DNA of 64,000 nucleotides, taken from the NCBI GenBank assembly GCA_963744305.1, contig CAVUTF010000046.1:186001-250000 (forward strand), written 5' to 3'. Below, piece by piece: positions 29,338 to 39,061 of the stretch; within the stretch, counting starts at the first letter, position 1, and every line of letters starts with the position of its first letter. The position numbers and the translations under genes were made by a program. This DNA is from FEN-1219 sp963744305 (GTDB taxonomy: Bacteria; Pseudomonadota; Gammaproteobacteria; Steroidobacterales; Rariloculaceae). The notes beneath the pieces were generated by a model. That model was given only the letters and a program-made list of their open reading frames with translations, was not told the DNA's origin and made no database searches.

Positions 29338-30698
29338 CGGACGCGCGAAAGGCGGCCCAAAGGCAAGCGGCAGCAGAGCGACGCGTGGTTCGAGCGCGCG
29401 AAGAAAGTCACGCCGGGCGGCGTGAACTCGCCCGTGCGCGCGTTCGGCAGCGTCGGCGGCACGCCGCTCGTGATCCGCTCGGCGGCGCGGCGCCGTCATC
29501 ACGGACGTCCGACGGCCGCGAGTATCTCGACTTCGTCGGCTCGTGGGGCCCGCTGATCTTGGGCCACGCGCATGCGAAGATCGTCGCGGCCGTCGAAGCC
29601 GCGTGCCGCCGCGGCATGTCGTACGGCGCGCCGTGCCAGCCCGAGATCGAGCTCGCCGAGGAGGTCGTCGCGGCGTATCCCGGCATCGAGCAGGTGCGGT
29701 TCGTGTCGTCGGGCACCGAAGCCGTCATGAGCGCCGTGCGGCTCGCGCGCGGCGCGACGGGCCGCGATCTCGTCGTGAAGTTCTCGGGCTGCTATCACGG
29801 CCACGTCGACTATCTGCTCGTCGCCGCCGGCTCGGGGCTCGCGACGTTCGGCCAACCGTCGTCGCAAGGGCGTGCCGAACGAGCTCGCGGCGCTGACGCG
29901 CGTGCTGCCGCTCGACGACACGGCGGCCGCCGAGAAGCTGTTCGCGGCCGAGGGCGACCGCATCGCCGCCGTCATCATCGAGCCCGTGCCCGCCAACAAC
30001 GGGCTGCTGCTGCAGCGGCCCGAGTTCTTGAAGACGCTGCGCGCGCTCTGCACGAAGCACGGCGCGCTGCTTGATCTTCGACGAGGTCATCACGCGGCTT
30101 TCGGCTCGGCGCCCGGCGGCGCGGCTGCGCACTACTTCGATCAAGCCGGACCTCGCGACGTTCGGCAAGGTCATCGGCGGCGGCATGCCCGTCGGCGGCT
30201 TCGCCGGACCGCGCAAGCTCATGAAGCACCTCTCGCCCGAAGGCGGCGTCTATCAGGCCGGCACGCTGTCGGGCAATCCCGTCGCGATGACGGCCGGGCT
30301 CACGACGCTGCGCGTGCTGCAAAAAGAGGACGGTTGGAAGCGGCTCGAGACGCTCGGCGCGTATCTCGAGCAGACGTCTGACGGACGTGCTCGCCGAAGC
30401 GCCGCGTCGACGCGAAGCTCTGTCCGCCTGGGCTCGATGTTCTGGATCGCGTGGCACGCGCAGCGAAGCGCCGCGCTCGGCCGAGGCGCTCGATCCGCGA
30501 ACGCCGCCGAAGGTCTACGCGCGCGTCTTCCACTCGCTGCTCGACCAAGGCATCGCGCTCGCGCCGTCGGCGTTCGAGATCGCGTTCCTGTCGCTCGCGC
30601 ACACGCGCCGCGACATCGATCGGCTGGCCGAAGGCCTGCGCGCCGCGCTCGGCCGGTGGCTGCGAGTCCGACTGACGCAGGCGGAGCAAGAGTCATGA
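29334..30698 (+). CDS. hemL: Glutamate-1-semialdehyde 2,1-aminomutase
   Basis: This PLP enzyme turns glutamate-1-semialdehyde into 5-aminolevulinate, the step after HemA. It is recognised from VTPGGVNSPVRAFGSVGG, REYLDFVGSWGPLILGHAHA, FVSSGTEAVMSAVRLARG and AVIIEPVPANNGLL. The PLP lysine lies in PDLATFGKVIGGGMPVGGFA. The C-terminal TPPKVYARVFHSLLDQGIAL matches the family. The start is a GTG overlapping the hemB stop. The stop at 30698 overlaps the kinase ATG; a stop at 30675 in another frame is a less likely end. Frame changes are numerous. Confidence 0.9.
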
Positions 30699-31782
30699 CA
30701 TTGAGGCGCGATCCGAGCAAGGCGCTGCAGATCGGCTTTCTCGCGCTGCTGTCGATCTCGGCCGCGACGGTCGGCTGGTGGATGACGGATCGGTCTCACG
30801 ACGCGCGCTGTCGAGCGACGCTTCGAGGCGCTGTATGCGGCCGATGCGCAAGCGGTGGCGGCCGCGTATGCCGGAGCGCCTGCAAGCGAGCTCGCGCGCC
30901 TGCTGCCGCATCTAGCGATCGAAGGCCGCTCGCCACGGTGCGCCCGCCGCACTCGCCGAGCTCGCGCAGCAGGGCGCGGACGCGTCAACCGGGTCCTGTG
31001 GGAGGGCGGCTTCTTTCTCGTCGTGCTGATCGGCGGCATGGCCGTGCTGACGCGGACGATGCGGCACGACGCCGAGCTGCGGCGGCGGCAGCAGAACTTC
31101 CTCGCGGCCGTGTCGCACGAGTTCAAGAGCCCGCTCGCGAGCATTCAGCTCGCGGCCGAGACGCTCGTGCTGCGCTCGCGCGACGACGACGGCAAGCGGC
31201 TCGGCACGCGCATTCTCGAGGACGGCGAGCGCCTGTTGCGCATGATCGACAATCTGCTCGACACCACGCGGCTCGAGGAAGGGCGCCAGCGCTTGACGCC
31301 GCAGCTCACGAATCGCATCGCGCGCGTCGCGACGGCCGCGATCGCGCGAATCGCCGAGCGCGCGCGCTGAGCGGCAGTCGCGGTCACGCTCGACGTCGCC
31401 GGCCGACTCGACGCTGTCCGTCGATCCCGTCGTCGTCGAGACCGGGCTGCGCAACCTGCTCGACAACGCGCTGAAGGCGTGCGTCGCGGCCAAGGGCCGT
31501 TCGATCGTCGTCGCGCGGCACGCGCGAGGCGAGCGGCATCGAGCTCGCGGTCAGCGACGACGGGCTGGGCTTTCCGCCCGAGGACGCGGCGATGATCTTC
31601 GAGAAGTTCTATCGGCTCGGCGACGAGCTGCGCCGCGCGATGCCGGGCACGGGCCTCGGGCTCTACATCGTGAAGCGACTCGTCGAGCTCTCCGGGGCGC
31701 GCATCGTGCGCGCGAAAGCGACGGGCCCGGGCCGCGGCGCCACCGTGTCGATGCGCTGGCCGGAGCGGCAACCGAGCAATGA
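30695..31782 (+). CDS. Sensor histidine kinase inside the heme operon
   Basis: The protein has about 360 residues. Two membrane segments (LQIGFLALLSISAATVGWWM and FFLVVLIGGMAVL) enclose a periplasmic domain of ~90 residues with no recognised fold. The cytoplasmic part has the phosphoacceptor VSHEFKSPLASIQLAAETL, the N box in GLRNLLDNALKACV, and the ATP lid DDGLGFPPED with GTGLGLYIVKRL. The ATG overlaps the hemL stop, and its own end overlaps the regulator start. The partner is clearly the next gene. The signal is unknown; position suggests heme, a precursor, iron or redox stress, which is inference. Several frame changes are present. Confidence 0.82.
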
Positions 31783-32506
31783 AGGACGCCGCGCGCATTC
31801 TCGTCGTCGACGACGAGGCGCATCTCGCGGCGGGCATCCGCGAGAACCTCGAAGCCGAGGGCTATCGCACGGACGTCGCGCACGACGGCACGGCCGGGCT
31901 CGAGCGCGTGCGCGACCGAGCCGTTTCGACCTCGTCGTGCTCGACGTCATGATGCCGAACATGGACGGCCTCGAGCTCTGCGCGCAGCTGCGCCGCGACG
32001 GCATGCAAACGCCGGTGCTGTTCCTGACCGTCAAGGGCGACGCGCAGGACCGCGTGCGCGGCTTCGAGGCCGGCGGCGACGACTACCTGCCGAAGCCGTT
32101 TCACCTGCAGGAGCTGCTGCTGCGCGTCGCCGCGATCCTGCGCCGCAGCTCGTGGTATCAGGCGAGCGCGCGCGGCGCTCGACGTTCGGCGGCAACACGC
32201 ATCGACTTCAAGACCTACGAGGCGCGCGCCTGGGACGGCTCGCAGCACGTCGCTGACGCACAAGGAAGCGATGATCCTGCAGCGCGCTGGCGGAGCAGCC
32301 GGGCGACATCGTGACGCGCGAGGAGATCCTCGATCGCGTCTGGGGCTACGAGGTGTTCCCGTCGACGCGCACGATCGACAACTTCATCGTCCGCTTGCGC
32401 AAGCGCTTCGAGCGCAATCCCGAAGCGCCCGCGCACTTTCATACCGTGCGCGGCGTCGGCTATCGCTTCACCGCGGAGCCGCAGCCGGCGAGACGCCGGC
32501 GACTGA
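31779..32506 (+). CDS. OmpR-family response regulator inside the heme operon
   Basis: The protein has about 240 residues. The receiver domain reads ARILVVDDEAHLAAG, with the phosphoacceptor Asp in LVVLDVMMPNMDG and the conserved Lys in DDYLPKPFHLQELLLR. The C-terminal winged helix ends DNFIVRLRKRFE and HFHTVRGVGYRFTAEP. The start ATG overlaps the upstream kinase stop, so the two form a cognate pair. It probably controls the heme genes around it or heme-handling genes elsewhere. Frame changes occur near 31915, 32185 and 32250. hemE starts eight bases downstream. Confidence 0.85.
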
Positions 32507-32514
32507 GCCAGCGG

Positions 32515-33550
32515 ATGCCGAACGACGACGACAAGCTGCTGCTGAAAGCCATTCGCCGCGAAGCCGTGCCGCGCCGGCCGCTGTGGATCATGCGCCAGGC
32601 GGGCCGTTACCTGCCGGAGTACCGCGAGTTCCGCGCAGAAGCACAGCTTCAAGGAGCTCGCGGGCGAAGCGGAGCTCGCCGCCGAAGTCACGCTGATGCC
32701 GCTGAAGCGCTATCCGCTCGACGCGGCGATCGTGTTCGCGGACATCATGAGCCCGATGCCCGCGCTCGGCATCGAGTTCGACTTCGATCCGGGCCCCGTC
32801 GTCGCCGAATCCGATTCGCGACGCCGCGGCCATCGAAGCGGCTGCGCCGGCCCGACCCCGCCGAGATCGCACCCGAGGTCATCGCAGCGCTCGAAGCTCA
32901 CGCGCGCGGCGCTGCCGACGAGCACGGCGCTGCTCGGCTTCTGCGGCGCGCCGTGGACGCTCGCGGCCTATCTCGTCGAAGGCAAGGGCGCGAAGGACTT
33001 CCCGACGCTGCGCGCGTTCGCGGCCGCGCGAGCCGGACGCTGCTCGACAAGCTGCTCGCGCGGCTCTCGAGCCTCATGGCCGAGTATCTGCTGCAGCAGG
33101 CCGCGGCCGGCGCCGACGCCGTGCAGATCTTCGATTCGTGGGCCGGGCTGCTGTCGCGCCCGAGCTGGGAGAGGCTGATTCGCCCGCATCTCGAATCGCT
33201 GCTGCGAGACCGTCGGGGCAGGCCGGCGTGCCGCGCATCCTGTTCCTGCAGAACGCGCCGCACCTGATGGACGCCTACGCGAGCCTGCCGGCCGAGGTGC
33301 TCGGCGTCGATTGGCGCGTCGATCTGCCGGAGCTCGCAGCGGCGCTATCCGCAGCGCGCGGTGCAAGGCAACCTCGAGCCGGCGATCCTGACGGCGGGCG
33401 CCGACGCCACGCGCGCGGCCGCCGACGAGCTGCTTGCGCCGACGCGCCGACGCGGCCACATCGTGAACCTGGGTCACGGCATCCTGCCGCAAGACACCGC
33501 TCGCGAGCGTCGCCGCGCTCGTCGAAGCCGTGCATTCGGAGAAGCTATGA
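32515..33550 (+). CDS. hemE: Uroporphyrinogen decarboxylase
   Basis: The enzyme removes the four acetate carboxyls of uroporphyrinogen III to give coproporphyrinogen III, the branch point between the two bacterial heme routes. The substrate-binding signature PLWIMRQAGRYLPEYREFR, the catalytic Asp region AAIVFADIMSPMPALGI, LGFCGAPWTLAAYLVEG and the late HIVNLGHGILP are present. The length is about 345 residues. At least six frame changes occur. The stop at 33548-33550 overlaps the hemQ ATG. Confidence 0.9.
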
Positions 33551-34294
33551 GCGACGAACCCGCACGCTACCGACACGGCCGACGACCGGGACCGCTCGAT
33601 CTCGCCGAGAAAGGCCGGCGCGGCGGCCAGGCGATCTCGCTCGATCGGCGGCTGTTCATGAAGTTCACGGCGTTCGGCGGCTGCGCAGATCCCGCACGCG
33701 GCAGTCAAGGCGCTGGCGGCGGACGGCGTCGACGGCGCGCTCTACGTCGACGCGAACGACCCGCAGGGCATCGGCGTGATCGCCGCGAGCCGAGGACCCG
33801 GAGTATTTCGTGACGACGCTTGCGCGACGCTGTTCAACCGCGGGCCGTTCGCGCGAGCTCACGCACAAGCCCGAGTTCGACATGCTCGGCCGCAGCGTAC
33901 TCGATCGGCTACGAGCCCGACCTCGAGGACACGCTGTTCGACGAAGCCGCGCGCAAAACTGCTGAACCCCGAGAACCGTGGGCCGTGTGGTATCCGCTGC
34001 AGCGCGCGAAGAAGTTTCAAACGCTTGCCGGCCGATCATCAGCGCCGGATTCTGGCCGAGCACGGCACGCTCGCGAAACGCTACGGCGCGGGCGGCCACG
34101 CCGCCGACGTGCGCCTCGCCTGCCACGGTCTCGACAAGAACGACAACGACTTCATCATCGGTCTGCTCGGCCCGAAGCTGCATCCGCTCTCCGCCGATCG
34201 TGCAGGAGATGCGCAAGACGGAGCAGACCTCGCAATATCTCGACAGCTTGGGCCGTTCTTCGTCGGCAAGGCTGTCTGGCAGAGTCCTTTGTGA
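33547..34294 (+). CDS. hemQ: Coproheme decarboxylase HemQ (chlorite dismutase family)
   Basis: The protein has about 249 residues of the chlorite-dismutase fold. The readable parts are FMKFTAFGGC, DGALYVDANDPQGIGV, MLGRTYSIGYEPDLEDTL, WAVWYPLQRAKKFQTL, RILAEHGTLAKRYG, ACHGLDKNDNDFIIGLLG and LDSLGPFFVGKAVWQSPL. By alignment from memory, the Tyr of WYPL matches the catalytic Tyr of HemQ (the YPM motif in Firmicutes) and the His of AEHG matches the proximal heme ligand. HemQ converts coproheme to heme b with peroxide, the last step of the coproporphyrin-dependent route. It overlaps hemE and hemH by four bases each. About eight frame changes are present. A true chlorite dismutase is less likely in this setting. 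Confidence 0.88.
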
Positions 34295-35252
34295 GCGGAA
34301 GGGCTGCGGGACGACGCGACGCACGACTACGACGCGCTGCTCGTCGTTTCGTTCGGCGGCCCGGAAGGCCCGGCCGACGTCGGACTCGTTTCTCGACAAC
34401 GTCTTCCGCGGCTTGCGCGTGCTCGCCAGAAACGAAAGCGCACATCGCGAAGCGCTACGAGCAGTTCGGCGGCGTGAGCCCGATCAACGCGCACACGCGC
34501 GCGTTCATCAAGGCGCTGCAGCACGAGCTCGACGCGCACGGGCCTGCGTTGCCGATCTACTGGGGCAACCGCAACTGGCACCCGCTGCTCACCGACACCG
34601 TCGACGCAGATGGCGCACGCCGGCGTGCGACCGCGCGCTCGCGTTCGTCACGAGCACGTTCAGCTCTTACAGCGGCTGCCGCCGATATCGCGAGGATCTG
34701 TTCGAAGCCGCGCAGCGGCGTGCCGAAGGCGCGCGCAGTCATCGACAAGCTGCGCGTGCCCTACAACCATCCGGGCTTCATCGAAGCCGATCGACCGACC
34801 GCGTCGCGGACGCGCTCGAGGACGATTGCCCGCCGGGGAGCGCGAAGACGCGCTCGCTGCTGTTCACGGCGCACAGCCTGCCGCTAGTCGATGGCGCGCG
34901 GCTGCGCGCTACGAGGCGCAGCTGCAGCGAGCTGCCGGCTCGTCGGCGACGTCGCTCGAGCATCCGCGCTGGCGGCTCGTTTATCAGAGCAACAATGCGT
35001 CGTACGGCACGCGAGCCCTGGCTCGCGCCCGACATCGGTGACGCGCTGCGCGAGTGCGAGCCCGAAGGCGCGCGGCTGTCGTCGTCGCGCCGATCGGCTT
35101 CGTCTGCGATCACATGGAGGTCGTGCTGGATCTCGACGTCGAAGCCGCCGCCGTCGCGCGCGAGCTCGGGCTGCATATGGTCCGCGCGGCGCACCGTCGG
35201 CACACATCCGGCCTACGTCGCGATGGTGCGCGAGCTCATCGTCGAGCGCTGA
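34291..35252 (+). CDS. hemH: Ferrochelatase, probably coproporphyrin ferrochelatase
   Basis: The protein has about 320 residues. DALLVVSFGGPEGP, RYEQFGGVSPINAHTRAF, WGNRNWHPLLTDTV and TSTFSSYSGCRRYREDL identify ferrochelatase. The catalytic His lies in LLFTAHSLPL and the catalytic Glu in APIGFVCDHMEVVLDLDVEA. The enzyme inserts Fe2+ into the porphyrin. Its overlap with hemQ suggests the substrate is coproporphyrin III (the CpfC function) rather than protoporphyrin, but the sequence alone does not prove this. The GTG at 34291 overlaps the hemQ stop. At least nine frame changes occur. The 146 bases after it hold no supported gene. Confidence 0.85.
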
Positions 35253-35398
35253 CGCCGGACGCGCCAGCGACGCGCGCTCGGCTCGCTCGGTCCGAGCCAC
35301 GACCGCTGCGCCGTCGATTGCTGTACTTCCGGGGCGGCCGGGCCCGCTGAAGCCCTCGCTCTGCGGCGTCGACGATCCGCGCGCACCGCGGGTTTGAA

Positions 35399-36811
35399 GT
35401 GGCCGTCGACGGGCACGAGCGGCCGACGTCGTCGTCGATCGGCGCGGGCCTCGCGGGCTTGCACGCCGCCCACGACGCTCGAAGCGCAAGGTCTCGGCGT
35501 GCTCGTGCTCGAGGCGCAGCAGCGCGTCGGCGGGCGCATTCATTCGATGCGCCAGCTCGGCGGCACGGCCGAGGCAGGCGGCACCTATATCGGCGGCCGG
35601 CTACGCACGCGTGATCGCCGCCGCGAGCGCCACGGCGTCGAGCTCGATCGACGTCACGCCCGATGCTCGAGTTCTTTCGCGAGCAGGATCTCGTGCTCGA
35701 CGGCGAGATCATTCGTCAAGCCGATTGGCCCGACGCATCCCGCCAACGATTTCCCGGGGCCGACAAGCAGCATTTGCCTTGGAACTTATCACCGCGTGCT
35801 GACGATGCGCGACAAACCCGTTGGCGGCGCCCGAGCGACTGGCTCGACTCCGGCGCATGCGGCGCTCGACGTTTCGGCGCACGAATGGCTCACGCGCTTG
35901 GGCTTGAGCGAGCGCGCGATCGCACTCGCCTACGGCATCAACGTGAGCTTCGGCCGCGACGCGCACGACGTCTCGGCGCTGCTGCTGTTGTTCCGCGGCG
36001 CGTTCTCGAAGGCTCAGCGCGCGCTCGCGCCAGCGGAGCAGCATCGGCTTCACGGCGCGAGGCGGCGTGCAGCGCATACCCGAAGCGATGGCGGCGGCGC
36101 TCGCCGGCGGCGTCGAGCTCGGCCGCGCCGTCGTAGGCGTTCGCGCTCGAGCGCGACGGCGCCCGGGTCACGTGCGCGGACGGCACGCGGCTCGCGCGCG
36201 ACCCACGTCATCGCGGCCGTCCCGCTCGGCGTGCTGCGGCGCATCGCGATCGAGCCGACCGCTCAGCGGCGCTCAGGCACAAGCGGTGCGCGACGCTGCC
36301 CTCGCAGCCGATTGACGCAGGTGTATCTCGCGCCGCGACAGCCGTTCTGGGAGCAGGACGGCTACGCGCCGAGCTTGTTCACGGACACGCGCGCCGGCAT
36401 GCTCGCGGCCGCACGCAATGGCGACGATCCGACGGAGGTCACGAGCCTCACCGCGTGGATCACGGGCGACGCCGCGGCCGCGCTCGATCGCTTCCCGCCG
36501 GACGAAGCCGGCCGGCGCCGTGATCGCCGGCGATCGAGACGATGCGGCCCGCGGCGCGGGGCCAGCTCGAGCTGCATCGGCGTGCACTCGTGGGGCGCGG
36601 ACCCGTACGCGGCCGGTGCGTGGGCCTATTTTCGGCCCGGCCAAGTGACGCGTTCGCGGCCGCCGCCTGGGCCGCTCGCATGGCCGCCTGCATTTCTGCG
36701 GCGAGCATCTCGCGACGACGAGCCGCGGCATGGAGGGCGCGATGGAGTCGGCCGAAGCGCGCCGCAGTCGAGGTCCTCGAGCCTCTCGATGACGGCCGCG
36801 CCGCGGCATGA
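35399..36811 (+). CDS. FAD-dependent amine oxidase family protein
   Basis: The protein has about 470 residues. The dinucleotide-binding N-terminus reads DVVVIGAGLAGLHAA and VLVLEAQQRVGGRIHSM. The C-terminal FAD contact reads FCGEHLATTSRGMEGAMESA, the form found in flavin monoamine oxidases rather than in HemY/CgoX. By position after hemH it occupies the slot of the coproporphyrinogen oxidase, and no other candidate for that step is present. It may do that job or be a plain amine oxidase. The GTG at 35399 is the most likely start; the ribosome site is unclear. About eight frame changes break it. Confidence 0.72.
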
Positions 36812-36832
36812 GGACCTCGACGCGCTGAAAAT

Positions 36833-36884
36833 CTTATGCGTTTTGGCATAGCGGAATAAGAACTTAACCGTTCACGTGCATAAG
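36833..36884 (+). promoter_or_regulatory. Candidate regulatory region of cysH
   Basis: CTTATGC at 36833-36839 is repeated inverted as GCATAAG at 36878-36884. A nearer inverted half, GCATA at 36846-36850, forms a TATGC/GCATA dyad. The region is AT-rich against its surroundings and ends 92 bases before cysH. CysB, encoded next door, binds such AT-rich split sites in other species; its use here is inference. Confidence 0.35.
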
Positions 36885-36976
36885 CAGCGCGCTTACCTTA
36901 GCCACTCGAAAGTTACCGCGAAACGACCCGCTCGGGACTGCCGAGCGCGGCCAGCCGCTTACTCGAGTATTCATAG

Positions 36977-37764
36977 ATGAATGCACTGTTGGATGCCGTC
37001 AGCCCGTCTGCGTTCGCCGCAACGATTCGACGCGCAAAGCGTACGACGAGGAAGCGAGCCGCGAGCACGCGCTCGAGCACTGCAACCGCAAGTTCTCCGC
37101 GCTGCAGCGCGGATCGGCGCGTCGAGTGGGCGCTCGAGAATTTGCCCGGCAATCACGTGCTGACGTCGAGCTTCGGCGCGCAGGCGGCCGTTTCGCTGCA
37201 TCTCGTCACCAGCATCGAGCCCGAGCATTCCGGTCGTGCTGGTCGATACGGGCTACCTGTTCCCGGAGACCTATCGCTTCATCGACGAGCTCGCGGCACG
37301 TATGAAGCTCAACCTGAAGGTCTACCGCGCGGAGCGCTCGCCCGCGTGGCAGGAATCGCGTCACGGCCAGCGCTGGAATCAAGGGCTCGAAGGCCTCGAG
37401 GCCTACAATCAAGAGAACAAGGTCGAGCCGATGCGCCGCGCTCTGCGGGACCTCGGCGTCAACACGTGGTTCGCGGGGCTGCGCCGCAAGCAGAGCCGAG
37501 AGCGCGGTCAGCGCTACCGTATCTCGAATGGGCGGGCGGCCGCTGGAAAGTTCATCCGATCGCGGACTGGACCGACCGCGACGTGCATCGGTATCTCACG
37601 AAGCACAATTTGCCGTATCACCCGCTGTGGGAGAAAGGCTACTTGTCGATCGGCGATCACCACAGCACGCGCCGATCCACGAAGTCAGCACACTCGAGCA
37701 AACGCGCTTCTTCGGCTTGAAGCGCGAGTGCGGCATCCACGAGATCAATCTCGCCGACCTCTAG
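36977..37764 (+). CDS. cysH: Phosphoadenylyl-sulfate reductase
   Basis: The protein has about 260 residues. It reduces PAPS (or APS) to sulfite with thioredoxin in assimilatory sulfate reduction. LTSSFGAQAAVSLHLVTS, VVLVDTGYLFPETYRFIDEL, WFAGLRRKQSESR and HPIADWTDRDVHRYL are typical. The catalytic Cys is in GLKRECGIHEINL at the C-terminus. No extra CC pairs for an iron-sulfur cluster are visible, which favours the PAPS type. The ATG at 36977 starts MNALLDAVSP. About five frame changes are present. It ends six bases from the convergent cysB. Confidence 0.88.
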
Positions 37765-37769
37765 TTGCG

Positions 37770-38798
37770 CTAATGCGCAACGGGCTCTGAGCCCACGACT
37801 GCCGTTTCTTGCTCGCAGCCGCCCCGCACTGGCAGCGGAATCTCTTTGAGCAGCGCGTCGACTTGCTCCTGCGTCGGTTGCGCAGCCGCCTCGCGGATCA
37901 GCCGCGGCGCGTAATGCGGCGCGAATAGATGCACGAAGTCGACCATGAAGCCGCGCAGAACCATGTCGCGCGGGAAGCCGAGCCACGTCGTCACCTGCGG
38001 GAATAGTGTGCGCGCATCGAGCGCCACCAGATCCTCGCGATCCTGGCATTCGAATGCCATCGAAGCGATGACGCCGACGCCCATGCCCATGCGCACGTAG
38101 GTCTTGATGATATCGGCGTCGCGCGCGGTGAACACGACGCGCGGCTCGAGACCCTGCTCGCGAAACGCACGCTTGAACGAAGACTCGCCCGTCACGCTGA
38201 ACACATAGGTGACGAGCGGAAAGCTCGCGAGCGATGGCAGATCGAGCGGCTTGTCCTGTTTGGCGAGCGGGTGCTGCTTCGGTACGAGCGCGATCCGATG
38301 CCACCGATAGATCGGCAGCAGCGTGAGGTGGGAGAACAGGTCTTGCGAGCCCGTCGCGATCGCGAAATCCACCTTGTTCGTGCTCACGAGCTCGGCGATC
38401 TGCTCCGAAGTGCCCTGGTGCAGCTCGAGGTCGACGCGCGGATAGCGCTCGCGAAACGCACGAATCACCTCGGGCAGCACGTAGCGCGCTTGCGTGTGCG
38501 TGGTCGCGATCGACAACGTGCCGTCCTGCTCCGCGGTCAAGTCGCTCGCAAGGCTCGTGATGTTGCCGACTTCCCGCAGAATCTTGCGGGCGCGCGAGAT
38601 CACCTCGCGGCCAGCCGGCGTGATGGCCGCCAAGCTCTTGCCTTTGCGGGTGAACAGCTGCACGCCGAGCTCCGCCTCGAGCTGCTTCAACTGTTTGCTG
38701 ATGCCGGGCTGGCTCGTGTAGAGCCGCTCGGCGGCCGACGTGATGTTGAGGCCGCTATCGACGATGCCGACGAGATACTTGAGCTGCTTTAACGTCAA
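37770..38798 (-). CDS. cysB: LysR-type regulator CysB
   Basis: The frame is intact at about 342 residues. The N-terminal helix-turn-helix lies at residues ~15-40 (NITSAAERLYTSQPGISKQL). The effector domain is of CysB type (TLSIATTHTQARYVLPEVIR, VDFAIATGSQDLFSHL). CysB activates sulfate-assimilation genes with N-acetylserine as inducer and represses its own gene. The TTG at 38798 (MTLKQLKYLV) was chosen by family length; longer upstream readings are not conserved. It is convergent with cysH and divergent from cysG, fitting its role as local regulator. Confidence 0.92.
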   Translation of the reverse strand: MTLKQLKYLVGIVDSGLNITSAAERLYTSQPGISKQLKQLEAELGVQLFTRKGKSLAAITPAGREVISRARKILREVGNITSLASDLTAEQDGTLSIATTHTQARYVLPEVIRAFRERYPRVDLELHQGTSEQIAELVSTNKVDFAIATGSQDLFSHLTLLPIYRWHRIALVPKQHPLAKQDKPLDLPSLASFPLVTYVFSVTGESSFKRAFREQGLEPRVVFTARDADIIKTYVRMGMGVGVIASMAFECQDREDLVALDARTLFPQVTTWLGFPRDMVLRGFMVDFVHLFAPHYAPRLIREAAAQPTQEQVDALLKEIPLPVRGGCEQETAVVGSEPVAH

Positions 38799-38873
38799 GC
38801 CGACTTTCCGTTCTTGTGCTTCAGATGAAAAGGCCGCCTTCCTGGATGGGTCGGCGGCCGGTTCGACCGTATA

Positions 38874-38886
38874 TAACCATTGGTTA
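38874..38886. promoter_or_regulatory. Candidate LysR-type operator between cysB and cysG
   Basis: TAACCATTGGTTA has 6-bp inverted arms around one base and fits the T-N11-A pattern of LysR-type sites. It lies 75 bases upstream of cysB in the divergent gap and could serve autoregulation. The assignment rests on pattern and position only. Confidence 0.4.
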
Positions 38887-39061
38887 GAAAGGGCTGTCAA
38901 CCGCGACGCCGCGCGGCGTATCCGCGGCCTAGGCCGCTCCGCCCTTGGGCTTGAGGGCTCTCGGCAGTTATACCGGTTGCGGCATATCCGCAGAAGGACT
39001 ACTTATTGTTACGGGCGAGCGCCACACGGTATCGTGCCCGCGAACTTGAACCCTTATCGAG

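Noticed and set aside
33547..34294. Reading the chlorite-dismutase-family gene as a true chlorite dismutase
   Set aside because: Its tight overlap with hemE and hemH and its WYPL and AEHG elements fit HemQ; there is no perchlorate reductase gene nearby.
25277..35252. Programmed frameshifting in the heme genes
   Set aside because: The shifts are too many, occur in both directions, and have no shared slippery site or downstream structure. Random consensus errors explain them better.
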